In this document: positions 35,301 to 55,765 of the stretch, piece after piece
Numbering within the stretch: position 1 is the first letter of the stretch
How the letters are laid out: each line of letters begins with the position of its first letter
From: Allolobophora icterica
Lineage: Eukaryota > Annelida > Clitellata > Crassiclitellata > Lumbricidae
DNA: 64,000 bases
Assembly (NCBI GenBank): GCA_963556255.1
Contig: OY744614.1
Span: 35,525,179 to 35,589,178, forward strand
Direction of reading: 5' to 3'
The notes under the pieces: generated by a model
Told to the model about the DNA's origin: nothing
What the model saw: only the letters and a program-made list of their open reading frames with translations
Database searches by the model: none
Made by a program: the position numbers and the translations under genes

Positions 35301-36055
35301 TGCGCATGGTCGCTGGGGAATCTCGGTAAGAGTCCTCGCAAGCTTTCACTATACGTTTTCATTCGTCCTACGACCGAATGCCTCAAGTTATAGTCCCTTT
35401 CGTCTCTGAGTCTCCTCTCTGCGTCCCTTTCTTCTCGGACTTCCTTCTCTCTCTTCTCTGCCTCCTCCTTTTCTTCTCTCCTCCGCTTCTCCTCCCGAAG
35501 CCTTAATTTCTCTGCTTCCTCCTTCTCTTCTCTCTTCCGTCTTTCTTCTTTCTCTTCTCTTCTCCTCTCTTTCTCTTCCTCTCTTCTCTCTTTTCTCTCC
35601 GCTTCCTCTCTCTCTTCTCTCCTCACTCTTTCTATTCTCTCCGCTTCCTCTCTCGCTTCTCTTCTCAGTTTCTCCGCTTCCTCTCTCTCTTCTCTTCTCA
35701 CTCTTTCTATTCTCTCCGCTTCCTCTCTCGCTTCTCTTCTCAGTTTCTCCGCTTCCTCTCTCTCTTCTCTTCTCAGCCTCGCGGCTTCCTCTCTCTCGTA
35801 TTTTAAGCGTTTTAATTCGTATAACGGCGTTTGCGCTGCCGAATCGATATTGCTTTCTATGCTACCCGTGCTTACTTCCTCACTTACTTCTGGCGGGGTT
35901 TCCCGTCCAGACACAATTATTTCAGCACTCGCCTCTTGGAGTTGGCCCGTACTCATGGAACCCAATTCCTCCTCTCCTAGTCCCATCTTTATCAGATATG
36001 CGACTAGTCTGTGACGGGGCATGTTCTGCACCCTCACTCTTTTCCCTACCGACAA
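32324..36055 (-). CDS. Gag-Pol polyprotein of a Gmr1-like element, lacking RT and integrase cores
   Basis: One open frame of 1243 codons. Residues about 80-235 are an E/R-rich coiled coil with a 25-residue unit present twice. A gag capsid region follows (about 240-430; PGFFVHCERLF, LLTCLDNQARAL), then a CX2CX4HX4C zinc knuckle near 470 (CFLCFSPDHRAKLC). The aspartic protease has its DSGA site near 565. Next comes an integrase C-terminal part (about 790-860; QWQGPAIIAQVKSPYTYIVE, LLHANRIRKY) before the reverse transcriptase start (about 915-975; FPDVFSDKPG, ELLALGIITPS). The frame then jumps from SHSD to MAVHS, which normally follows the YxDD site, so the palm with its catalytic aspartates is missing. 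The RT thumb (FVGHLIGSGSIEPDP) and RNase H (TDAS, E in VEREAYAV, SDHNPL) follow and the frame ends NIPADLLSRL. The zinc-binding and DDE parts of integrase are absent. It cannot copy itself alone but could supply Gag. Confidence 0.93.
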   Translation of the reverse strand: MSVGKRVRVQNMPRHRLVAYLIKMGLGEEELGSMSTGQLQEASAEIIVSGRETPPEVSEEVSTGSIESNIDSAAQTPLYELKRLKYEREEAARLRREEREEAEKLRREAREEAERIERVRREEREEAEKLRREAREEAERIERVRREEREEAERKERREEEKERRREEKEERRKREEKEEAEKLRLREEKRRREEKEEAEKREKEVREERDAERRLRDERDYNLRHSVVGRMKTYSESLRGLLPRFPSDHAQIPGFFVHCERLFDSCAVPDDLRSRLLLTCLDNQARALTARLTQEELDNYGKLKTFLLKEFKVSAVSLRERFMNAKKAVDESYTTLASRLHNLLSYYLQDRKAMTFDEVTSLLIADKMKEMLPRGCLNFILSQEQQKWLGHKELAEAADTYVATHPWENDYTKHSLGTGKTEARYAKAPAPPQTTAKQTDTWTDRPGGTQTNNRTDGRPNPDEIRKRGLCFLCFSPDHRAKLCSKNKQIKSKQVSACAVQPTVTRAQDRQADRQSETRQDGPPLIQEIDQQALPTSPDCIDVEETYVREYMKVYITGLPVTSSLIDSGAEYNCARAELIRPLNLPVVKQIEVKGLNGQSMIVDVVRLRLKGSQAGEDSEGEVNYAPDVRIWAALIKDLNEPLIITPTTADLLRETALYSSHAASAPEIDQISEAQAVARTETSEEEERGEEVEGLRTLIGEDYFTVAQADSGSAGEISPEETDNEELFFNPEIPPPPKEDTIVGRNKMAAEQAQCSTLAPFLAHGKIGAKSFFTEDNLPFHKDKIAGHSVKQLCLPKERIDKVIIQSPEARGAKKEGQWQGPAIIAQVKSPYTYIVEIGGKSHLLHANRIRKYNERIQQALINNCSILFEKDEDFGHGEAVGSFVTRQTRPGAQVDPIAVAHLTVPERKQLFSLLDRFPDVFSDKPGFCPVLEHTITVSAEFRPKSLRAYKVPELLKPEMEKQTRELLALGIITPSHSDMAVHSMTWPDHMKHLEKYLMTIQQSGLTLNIKKSSFARRQTTFVGHLIGSGSIEPDPMKIAGLGKIPQPESKKDIRRLIGFFSYFRNFIPNLAETARILTDLTQKSVPVKIPWRADHQKALDKLTHDLNNTVCLQTIDYGREFGLSTDASDEAVGCCLFQIQDDGTERPICFASSKLDATQARWSTVEREAYAVIFALKKFRNWIFMSRTTLYSDHNPLTFLTASTPTSAKLARWALALQDFDIAFKYRPGALNIPADLLSRL

Positions 36056-36575
36056 CTTATCGATCTTCCAACAGTCCGCTCACTAATAGAAAAAGATAAG
36101 TAAGTTAGAGGAGAGTCACCGCTGGTCAGAAATCAAAGAAAACAACGTCCTAAAATTCTACCACAAATACAACAAGAACAGAACTGAGCAAAAGGAGCTA
36201 CGCAAAAGCCTCGGCTATTCGCACACCAATCCTCATTCAGACCTCAACCGCAACCTCACAGATTACCACGACTACCAGTAAGGACTTACCCTCTGATACG
36301 TCGAGCGTGTTCCGTCTTTTGGTATCTTGGCTGATCCGCTGTCCTCCGTTGCCACTCCCGTCCGTCGTTGCTAGCGATGGTCGGTCGTCCGTTGGCGCTC
36401 TTGTTCCTCGTCCTTGCCTGTTGCTGTCGGTTCCTTCGAGTCCTTCGTCCTCAGGAGTCCGGCACTCGATTTCTCCAGTTGCGAAGGGTTGTATTCGCCG
36501 CTGGTCCCGATCTGTTGAGATTCCTCTTTTCCGTTTCCGGTTCCGCTCTTCGTCGTGACGTCTTCAGTTGAAAAC

Positions 36576-36591
36576 CCTGTCGACTGCGCCA
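36576..36591 (-). other. Primer-binding site
   Basis: One base after the 5' LTR the minus strand reads TGGCGCAGTCGACAGG, starting with the TGG that pairs with tRNA CCA. The tRNA was not identified. Confidence 0.75.
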
Positions 36592-36592
36592 A

Positions 36593-37320
36593 TGTCGCAA
36601 TCGGAGGTTTCCCGTCGATTGTTTGCCGTGTGTTGATGTCGACCCTCGATTGCTTGTTCTTTTTCTTGCACTTTTATTTAACGTGCCTAACTTTTCTATA
36701 GAAGATTCACGACGAACTTTGTTTAATTAATAAATGAATTTAATTAAAGAAACAAATATATATACACTAACTCTACGGGAACTTCCACGTAGTATTAAAG
36801 CGTTTAGATGTTAAATCGGACTATCTCAAATGTTGCTTCGTACAGCCTAACTACAGATCGTTCTTTCGCGTCAGTCTCTGAATCTGACGGACTAATACTC
36901 TGCCGCCGCCGCTGGTCGCTCCTCTCGATGTTGTTCGCTCGACCGATGTCCACGCGTCGCCCTCGTCAGCAGTATAAGTCCCGTCTTCTCCGTTCCCTTC
37001 TGTTAAGTAGGAACTCCAGCGTGCATCAGTCAGCCCCCCTCCCCACGTCAAGCTATCGTCAATTAGTGTCAGATTGCTCCTCGATACGCGGGTCGTCGCT
37101 CGCCTGCAGCGCGGGCGGTGTCTGGTTACACCATAGCCGCGAGGTGTCCTATTACACCTTGGCTGTGTGGTGTCCGATTACACCTGGGCCTCGCTGCCTT
37201 CATTGTTGCCCAAGTGGAGACTGGCTTTTCGTCCGTCATCATCCTATCTCGACCGGCAACGACGCTTACATCATAATGATGATGCCATCTCGTCGTTGTT
37301 GTCGATCTCCTCACGCGACA
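36593..37320 (-). repeat. 5' LTR (728 bp)
   Basis: Same boundaries and sequence as the 3' LTR apart from the last 27-28 bp on the internal side. Carries the promoter in element orientation. Confidence 0.93.
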
Positions 37321-37983
37321 ATGCCCCCCCAAAAATCGAGAGGAGAATTTCTTCAAATATTAAAATATTATGTTTCAATACAGACAAATTTCTTCAGAAA
37401 CAGAAAAACAGACACAGAACTCAAACACAATCGGAAATCCATAATGGAAACAAAGATTTATTTTTATCTTCAATATCTTCAATGTGAAACAAATTTACAT
37501 GTAAACAAAACACCCCATTTCATACACATTAACGTAACACCGGAAGCCTATGCCGACTGTCCAGACCAGAGTGAAAAAAGCTTTTTCAGATTTTGCTTTA
37601 AACAACAACAAAAAGAAAACCACAAAGTTTGTTTTTGTTTAAAAAAATAAATTTCTTATTTTTGTAGAAGTTATTTTAATATCATAATATCATTGATTAA
37701 ATGATTTTAAATTTTCGGAAATCGCAACTGAATTTACTGAGTTCGAGCTCTTGTTCATGCCATTTTTCATGATTTTTATGATCCGAAATCAGAAAAACTT
37801 AAAAACAACCAAAACAACAAAAACCATAAAACCAAAAAACCCAAAAAAACAACAAACAACGTTTCATCTTGAAAAAACTTTTTTTACACCTCTGGTCCAG
37901 ACCCCATGCCCCACCAATATTTTTGCCCCACCAATATTTTGCCCCACCAATATTTTGGACAAGTTTACGCCAGTGCTCGGAAA

Positions 37984-38600
37984 CATGACCCCTTCATTTG
38001 CCTGGGTCATCAATGTACTCTTTGGTACGACCAAAAATCCACGCAGTAAGGGTACAACCTTGTGAAAGGGGGTTCTCAAAGACAATGAAAATCTACAGGA
38101 GTTTAGCGCAGCTTGTACGGCGCTATACAAATCGTCTTATTATTAATAGTTTCCTTACTTATTTATGATAATAATCTATAATAGTTTTTCTAGAATATGA
38201 GGGTCCCTTTAAAATGATTTGTATTATTACATGTTTATTTCTGCAACTATAACCCATAATGGCTTTTGGTGAAGACTGTTTATTGTTGACGTCAAACAAA
38301 AAGATAACGCAAACGGTGCGATTTACAGACAAAAGTTGGATACTATAGGCGGAAGGAATTAACATAAATCTCTAAAAGATCTCATAAAGGACAACGTTAA
38401 ATTGTATTGTAAAAGTAAAGGTAAGTATATTATTTATTAAACCATTAGCAAACGCACAATGGGACAATAGCTAGAAGCATTGATTGTTAAACTGTGACCG
38501 TAACAGCTGTTCTGCCTCTCTGATCTCTCTGGCAACCGGACTCATACCTATACAGTAAATAGACATCAGTTTCTGGACAATTCCTCGGATACGACGCAGC
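37984..38600. other. No feature recognised
   Basis: AT-rich DNA to the right of the nested element; the short open frames have no recognisable product. Confidence 0.3.
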
Positions 38601-38724
38601 GCTCGTCAATAAGCAGGTTCTTTTTGCACCTCGCTTTAGAGTAGCGCTTTAGAAAATTGGAGTTTACGATCTCTGTTTCTGTCTCTGTGTGTCTCTCTCA
38701 CTCTCTTTCGATCTCACTTTCTCT

Positions 38725-38880
<156 letters not shown>

Positions 38881-39482
38881 ATCTGTCTGTCTATCTATCA
38901 CACTCTCTCTCTATATGTGTGGCGCTGAGAAATTTCGACGATTTAGGTCTACGCCAGATTTATGTTCTAAGCAGTGGCGGCGGTATACAATGGGTCGCAG
39001 TGGGTCATTTGACCTGCCTATTTTTCTCTTGACCTGCCTTATGACTTTCCTATTTAACTGGCGTATTATTAGCGTAGGCCTAGACCTACATAATGTTCAT
39101 GATGTTCTTATCAGTAGGCCTACTTCCCAATCTTCCAAAGATTATTAAAGTAACTGAAGTTTAACGTTTTAATTGCTGAATTGTTTCAAATTTGCTTATG
39201 TTACAACAATAATTGGACTATACTGTATATAGGCCTACGCGTTTAATAATAATTTTCTTCGTTTTAGCCTATATAGGCGTAGGCTATCTGTTATAAGCAT
39301 GCTGCTTGATGCGTCAAACTCAAACATGAATTTCTTCGACCTGCTGTATAATTCCCATATGACCCTTACGCGACCTGCTGAACTTGTATAGCTGGCGCCG
39401 CCACTGGTTCTATTAAGGTGCTGACCAAGCATGCAAGACCGAGAATTTTACTTTCTATATGACCTCGCAAACATGGACCCTT

Positions 39483-39545
39483 AATCAATCAATCGATCGA
39501 TCGATCGATCGATCGATCAATCAATGAATCAATCAATCAATCAAT
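39483..39545. repeat. (ATCA/ATCG)n microsatellite
   Basis: ATCA tetranucleotides flank a central run of seven CGAT units. Confidence 0.95.
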
Positions 39546-40376
39546 TTATTGTTCACTGCCTCATTTCCAAGTAAACAATGTTTACATATAATTCACATAC
39601 AGTTTCAGTGACAAAGGGTAATACCCTAAGGAACCTAAGGTTCCGCTAACAAGGTAGCCCTAATACAAGTGTGTAACAGTCAGTCTAATTTATGCAATTA
39701 GTGTAAAATTAACTGTAAGCCGAGAACCATGCATTTTACGATCAGAAGTTCAGAACTGTCGTTGGTCAGACCAGCTGAGCACGCAAGTCATCTTTCTCAC
39801 TGAGTAATACGTCAACAGTAACGCTAAGCTTCTTTCGTCATGCCGGCCCGATACGGTTTCTAGCGGGCGTTTGTCCCATATTTATGGTCAGTTCTATGCA
39901 TTGCCAGAGAGGGCCTACTCCGAGGCTATTTGGGATGCTTTCCCTTGTTTTGCTATAGTTGGCAAGGTCCGACTTGCAATTGGAAGCAGTGGGAGAAAAG
40001 GGAAATGCATTCAATAAACCAGCTATCGTGATGGAAATACTCCCAACTAGTAACTGTTGAACTACTTAAAAGCATTGGAAAATTACACAGAGCATGCTTA
40101 AATACAGATTACAAGTTACAATGGATATGACGTCATCCCAATCTGAGCACAAAACCAGAGTACAGTTGCGAAATTCATGCGCTAAAAACACAGTTCTGTT
40201 ATTAACTTTGTTGAAATGTATTAATGCAGCTTAATATTGCTAGGCACAAATTTATGTAATAATTGGTTAACGATTTTTATAAAGTCAAATTCAATTTCAA
40301 CTTAGAGCGTGAATTATTAGTTGCATACAGAACACCGATGCGCAATAATCTACACCGGAAGTGCTTTGCTGCCGGC
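39546..40376. promoter_or_regulatory. Region upstream of eIF4A, probable promoter and 5' UTR
   Basis: Single-copy looking DNA before the eIF4A start. No TATA box at a convincing place. A pyrimidine stretch (CTGCCTTTCTTTCATTT at 40385-40401) near the ATG could belong to a TOP-like 5' UTR; the transcript start is not known. Confidence 0.3.
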
Positions 40377-40421
40377 ATGGACGTCTGCCTTTCTTTCATT
40401 TACTCAAGGACCGAATCCTGA
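40377..40421 (+). other. Possible upstream ORF in the eIF4A 5' UTR
   Basis: ATG at 40377 opens 14 codons ending in TGA, four bases before the proposed eIF4A ATG. An in-frame earlier ATG at 40338 would make it 27 codons. It matters only if transcription starts upstream. Confidence 0.3.
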
Positions 40422-40425
40422 GAAC

Positions 40426-50908
<10,483 letters not shown>

Positions 50909-51013
50909 GCGCACGTTTATCAGGGTTTGGAGACTTAATGTACATTTCAACCAGCCCTTACCAAATTTCCAAACCTTAGCGTTTCTCTGTGGGCCCTGTA
51001 TGGATGAAATCAG

Positions 51014-51019
51014 AATAAA
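51014..51019 (+). terminator. Poly(A) signal AATAAA of eIF4A
   Basis: AATAAA lies 106 bases after the stop codon and is followed by a T-rich stretch, as expected for a cleavage and polyadenylation site. A second AATAAA near 51489 could be an alternative. Confidence 0.65.
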
Positions 51020-51029
51020 TTCAGTTTGG

Positions 51030-52280
51030 TTATTACGATATTTTACTTTTTTTTGATGTTTTTAACCTCGGAAAATTTAAATTGCTTCATTATAGTAGTT
51101 CCTGGATTTTGGATATAAGATGAACTCATTTTTCTGTAAATGTCTGTGTATCTATAATTTTGTCTGCATTGTATCAATCAAGAACACGTTTGTGTCTGTT
51201 TTCTGCAATGCGTTAGGTATATATAGTTAAACCGTCATAATTGTGTGTACTATTAAAACAAGAGTTTGTCTAGTTATCTGGGTTTGTGTTAAAAAGACTA
51301 CATGTTACGGTTTGGACGCTTGGTCTTAAGCTTTAGATAAGTCATCGGTCCATGTTTGAAATTTAAAGGTGTTTTCAGTGTGGAGAGCCATCAGGGTTTT
51401 CACATTTACAGTTTAATGATCTGGAAGATGTAAGGAATGTGAAAGTTATTGACCTGCTGAAGTATTGTTCTGTTATTGTCCTGTTTATAATAAAGTTATT
51501 ATTGCAGATTTTCTGGCATGCACTATTGTAAGTCTGATGTCCTTGTGCTTTTTTCAAACTTTCAGAAAATCTGGGGCAACGAAAGATTCTGAGGGAAGAA
51601 AGAATTATATTAACACTGACATTGGCACTAAGTTTGTTCCGACATCTTAGAAATTTATTAAAAAAATCAGAAGATATAAGTTTGACATAAGGTGTAATGA
51701 GGAATCACGTTTTGATAATGGCTTTTTCGTTAAAGAAACTGTTTCCTGTATTTCAATTTCTTGTTAAGTATTTCTGCGCAATCTGTTGTAAACCTAAAAT
51801 GGCAACACAACCATATTAATAGCACAGTCAGTACAATAGCTAACATCAAGCAGATAGCAGATGATGCAAATGTGTAAAATTTGAAACCGACATTGTACCT
51901 CGGCAAAAAGACCAACAGTACTTGGCCACTGTCTGAATTTGGCATGACTCTCTTGTTTGCTTTGCTAACATCCGCATTCCAGCAAAGTACTAAGGTGTAC
52001 ATAGGCTACTGTGTTGATTTTGCAGTTTTAAATGTGCAACAAGATGGGATACTTTGATACTGTTCAGCAGAGGGACTCCTGTTTAGATCCAATATGCAGT
52101 ACAGACTGTCTGTTGTGTGGCTGACATTTGTGTTTAACCCTTTAACTATGAGAGGGATTAGTTGTCTATATGTTTTTGTACATGCTTGTCATTAAAGTGT
52201 TAAGGCATTGGTAAACCCAACCTATCCCCTTGTTTGCTTTTGGATGACCCTTTCCTCCTAGATGCAGATGTGTACGTAGA
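51030..52280. other. No gene recognised downstream of eIF4A
   Basis: AT-rich, single-copy looking sequence with short frames only; part may be extended eIF4A 3' UTR. Confidence 0.3.
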
Positions 52281-52548
52281 TGACCTCTGTCTTGACATTC
52301 TTTCTCGAAATATAGCACAGTGTATGTTTGTGCCTCTGAAAGCGCATATGAGACTACTATAAAAAAGCCAGTACCACATACATACTGTAGATACATTTAC
52401 TTAATTGTAATGTTTTATTGACCTCTGTCTTGACATTCTATCCCTAAATATAGAACAGTATATTTTGTGCCTTTGAAAGCTTTATAAGAGACGGTACTAT
52501 AAAAAAAGCCAGTACCACATACATACTGTAGATGCATGCACTTAATTG
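52281..52548. repeat. Tandem direct duplication, period 138 bp
   Basis: TGACCTCTGTCTTGACATTC at 52281 recurs at 52419. The two units share AAAAGCCAGTACCACATACA and CTGTAGAT near their ends, with scattered changes between. Confidence 0.85.
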
Positions 52549-54055
52549 GGAATTTGTAGCATTTATATAGCATACTTGATGAGGTGTTGGGTTTGGTGAA
52601 TGGTTTTCTAGATGAAGTTTTCTGATTGCTTGGCAGTAGTTCTAATATGCTATGCTCCTGCTTCGTGGTGTGCACTTGCAAGGGAAGCAACAAGAATGAA
52701 TACATCACAGCGTTTAGGCCCTTAGGGCACGACTTTGAATTTGTCGAGGGTTTAATTCAAGCAAGAGTTGTGGCATGAACGGCAAACGTAAGAAAGTTTC
52801 GTAAATTTATGGTCCTGAAATGATTGAAGGTCAGAAGTTAGTTTGTGTTTAATCCAATGAAGCCTTTTCATCTCCATTATCTGAATCTCTGGGCAGATGT
52901 TGCAAAAGTACATGGAGCAATGGGACATTTCGGGATAAGTTGTCCAGTCGCATGTACAATGTACATAATTGGCTGTAAATTTGTATTTGTCCTATGTGCA
53001 TTGGGCAGTAGAAGGGTTCTGGAAGTTTTTGGCTGAACTTGAGGAACAACAAGACGGCTTCCTTTGCTGGCACAGTTTAAAAAGTAAACGTAACCACTTA
53101 ACTCACTTTTGGTCGAGAAATTCCAACAGAACAAATTTTTACTGGTTAAATAGTTTTATTGTAAACATAATAGTAACTATACTTGCCAATGGAGACGAGA
53201 TTGGTGTGGTGTTATGCGGCAAAGAATGAAGATCCGCATCCATTTTCTACAGCATAAAAGCATTTTATATTTAGCCTTTAGAATAGTTCCAATGGCAAAG
53301 TGAAAACAAAGTGGTAGGACTGGTTATAAGGTCCTTAGCTAAAGTCTGGCTACACAAATGTTTTAAATGATCTGGATGCTGCGAATTTCTTAGCAGATTG
53401 TTATTTTTCGTACACCTGAAATTGTAAGGGCTTTGTAACTTGTCTCGTTTGAATGACTGCTACAACAAAACTGATATCCGAATTTGACCAACGTCACACC
53501 ACGCTCCTTAATTTTTTTACATTGCAAACAATTGTGCCTGTGTGCCCAGGAGGAAGAGGCTGGTTTGGGCGTCTTCGCTTTTTTGGGTGCTGTAGCAGTC
53601 GAGATTACGATGTACACGGTTACGAACACTCAAGTTCAAGTAAAAACCGTGATGATACAAGTAAAAAATAGTCGTCTATTGGGACAATAGTTTGAGTCAA
53701 ATAGGAGAGTCGAACATATGTTCACAATGACATCGGATTCGTGCTGCGGTGAAATGCTGATGCCTTAACAATGGGCGACCACACCATAGTGCAACATGAT
53801 GTTAATGTTAACCTGTGTTGATGCCAGAGTGAGAATTGTAGAAAAAGATGGGGGTGGGGGGGTTCGAGTTTGATGAGTTTTATCCATGTGGAGTTGAATA
53901 TTGTATCCTAATTTTGCAAACGGAGAATATTCAAAAATGCAACAGAAAGTTTAAATTCCTTAAAAAGCTGAAAAAATCCTTAAAGCGATATCATCACCAA
54001 ATTTATTAGTATACAATTAACTTGGTCATAAATCTCTCAATAAACCAGAGCATTA
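52549..54055. other. No gene recognised; may hold the 3' exons of the minus-strand gene at 54.7 kb
   Basis: Only short frames. The donor at 54661-54662 requires minus-strand exons at lower coordinates, but none could be recognised by similarity here. Confidence 0.3.
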
Positions 54056-54059
54056 CTTT

Positions 54060-54398
54060 ATTAAGAATAATAATAATAATAATCTTTTCTTTAAGCGCCT
54101 GCTAACCGCACTGCGCTGTACAGTGAACATACATATAGTAGAAACGGAAGCCACGCAGGGCGCCTTACATACATGTATACAGTAGAAGCACATGATTACA
54201 GTTTTACAGTAGTCGAATACAACTTTTTTATACGGCAGCCAATAGGGCGTCATATCGCGGCCTACTATTCATTTAACCACCGCCGCCACCTAGCGAATGG
54301 AAGGCTGAATAAACCTAACGGGGTCTACGGAATTCGATCTTGGTACCTACTGCTCTTCACGCCAGTGTGTTATCCATTACTCTACGGGCCCCTCCCAA
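54060..54398 (-). repeat. tRNA-derived SINE, copy 2
   Basis: Reverse complement of the family at 44126-44456: (AAT)n tail at the low-coordinate end, B box as GAATTCGATCTTGG and A box as CCAGTGTGTTATCCATTACT read on the plus strand. Confidence 0.85.
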
Positions 54399-54662
54399 AG
54401 CTTTTAGCAACCCACAAAGTGATTTGTGAAAGAAAATGCTAACATGTACGCACAATATAATCACACTAGCACAACTGGGGGAAGGGCGGGGTTGGAAACG
54501 AGCCCCGGTGTGTGCAATGAAGACAACTGGGGGTCCTAAGAAAGACTGGGGACTTCAACCCCCGACAATTCTCACCCTGGTTGATGCTTACAACTGTGAC
54601 CTACATGTACATAGGCGTAAGATATTGGTGAAAAACAACTGAACGTGTCAGAATATACTTAC

Positions 54663-55194
54663 TTTGCCTTGATTCTGCCGGAGGTATGCCTTCAAGTGGA
54701 CCGCATCTGGGCCTGATTTTCGCTTTGACCGGAACTGTATCGCACACCCTGACGGCCTGGCCGAGAATGTTGAGGGTCAGCTTTTCGCACCGATTCTCTG
54801 GCAGCCGGAATACTTCGTCTGTCACTTTCTGTCCAATGGTGTTGTAGGTAGCCTTTTCCTCGACGAGTTTCGCCAGGTCATACGGTCTCTGCAGTTGTCC
54901 GATGGTGTTGAGGACCAGTGCCCTGTCCTCTTCCTGCCTCTTCTGCTCCTCCCAGGGGTTGTCGCAGATCGGCTGGCCGAGGACGTTGAAGACCCTCTTC
55001 CCTGTAGTCCCCTTGACGCACTTGAGAGCTTCCCCGCCGTCCACAGCGTTGACTATGGGTGGCCTGGCGGTCGCTTTGCAGCGTTCGTGCGATGGAGGGA
55101 CACATATGGGCGTCTGTTTGACCGGACCCCTCTTCAGTGCATCCATCTTCGGACAAGTCACCCACTCCTTAATCTCCATCGTTAACTTATCCAT
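54663..55194 (-). CDS. Exon of an unrecognised protein with N-x-[LI]-G-Q repeats
   Basis: From the ATG at 55192-55194 the frame is open for 177 codons to a strong donor (A|GTAAGT at 54661-54662). The sequence is basic and Cys/Pro-containing, not low complexity. A short motif recurs four times: VFNVLGQ, VLNTIGQ, TYNTIGQ and TLNILGQ, spaced about 30-35 residues, each followed by a variable segment. The open frame continues upstream of this ATG (KFKVPKYPYTTTLSS...) to an AG at 55327-55328, so the exon may be internal and start at 55326. I do not recognise the family. Codon use and the lack of repeats make a real gene likely. Following exons were not found. Confidence 0.55.
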
Positions 55195-55439
55195 CTCGAA
55201 CCGCTGGCCGCCTGAACTCAAACTCTTGGAGGAAAGGGTCGTAGTGTAGGGGTACTTTGGTACCTTGAACTTAATGGGAAATTGAAGGGAACTTTCGAGG
55301 TGATCGGGGCTACTAGTAGTGGTTGTCTAATTGGATTGTACGACCAGGGTGTGAATCGAACCCCTATGGAAGAGGTTTTTCTTTTGAACAGCTCATACAC
55401 TGTATCTGCGTATAGGGTCAATTTTCTATTGGCTTGAGT

Positions 55440-55765
55440 CTATCCTTGGCTTACGTTTCGACTTCTGGCCTACGTTTCGACTTATGGCTTAGCCTACGTT
55501 TCGACTTATGACTTGCGTTTCAACTCTTGGCCTAGGTTTTGGCTTAGCATACGTTTCGACTTTTGGCTTAGCCTACGTTTCGACTTATGGCTTGCGTTTC
55601 AACTTTTGGCCTACGTTTCGACTTATGGCTTGCGTTTCGACTTTTGGCTTACGTTTCCAATTTTGGTCTACGTTTCGACTTATGGCTTACGTTTCGACTT
55701 TTAGCTTACGTTTCGACTTATGGCTTGCGTTTCGACTTATGGCTTACGTTTCGATTTTTATTCGT
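55440..55765. repeat. 21-bp minisatellite, TACGTTTCGACTTATGGCTT
   Basis: About 15 head-to-tail copies alternating between GACTTATGGCTT and GACTTTTGGCTT. All three plus frames stay open because the unit length is a multiple of three without stops; this is not a gene. Confidence 0.95.

Larger units (their letters stand above)
31404..37320 (-). mobile_element. Complete Gmr1-like Ty3/gypsy LTR retrotransposon, non-autonomous
   Basis: The two LTRs (TGTCGC...GCGACA) are flanked by a 5-bp duplication ATGCC at 31399-31403 and 37321-37325. On the minus strand the order is 5' LTR, primer-binding site, one long gag-pol frame, polypurine tract, 3' LTR. Pol order is protease, integrase C-terminal end, reverse transcriptase, RNase H, as described for Gmr1 elements. 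The integrase and reverse transcriptase cores are deleted. The LTR bodies are almost identical, so insertion was recent. Confidence 0.93.
31334..37975. mobile_element. MITE with CATAGGCG/CACTGGCG termini, host of the LTR retrotransposon
   Basis: The left end is CATAGGCGTAGACTCTGGGG and the right end, reverse-complemented, is CACTGGCGTAAACTTGTCC. The flanking duplication is CTCGGAAA at 31326-31333 and 37976-37983. Removing the LTR element leaves about 720 bp. The right end is nearly the same as that of the 131-bp MITE at 5046-5176. The right part (37326-37975) is AT-rich and has a triplicated GCCCCACCAATATTTT near 37910-37955. Confidence 0.9.

Noticed and set aside
54878..55249. Plus- and minus-strand ORFs overlapping the 54.7-55.2 kb exon
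   Set aside because: Shadow frames of the minus-strand exon; no splice or domain support.
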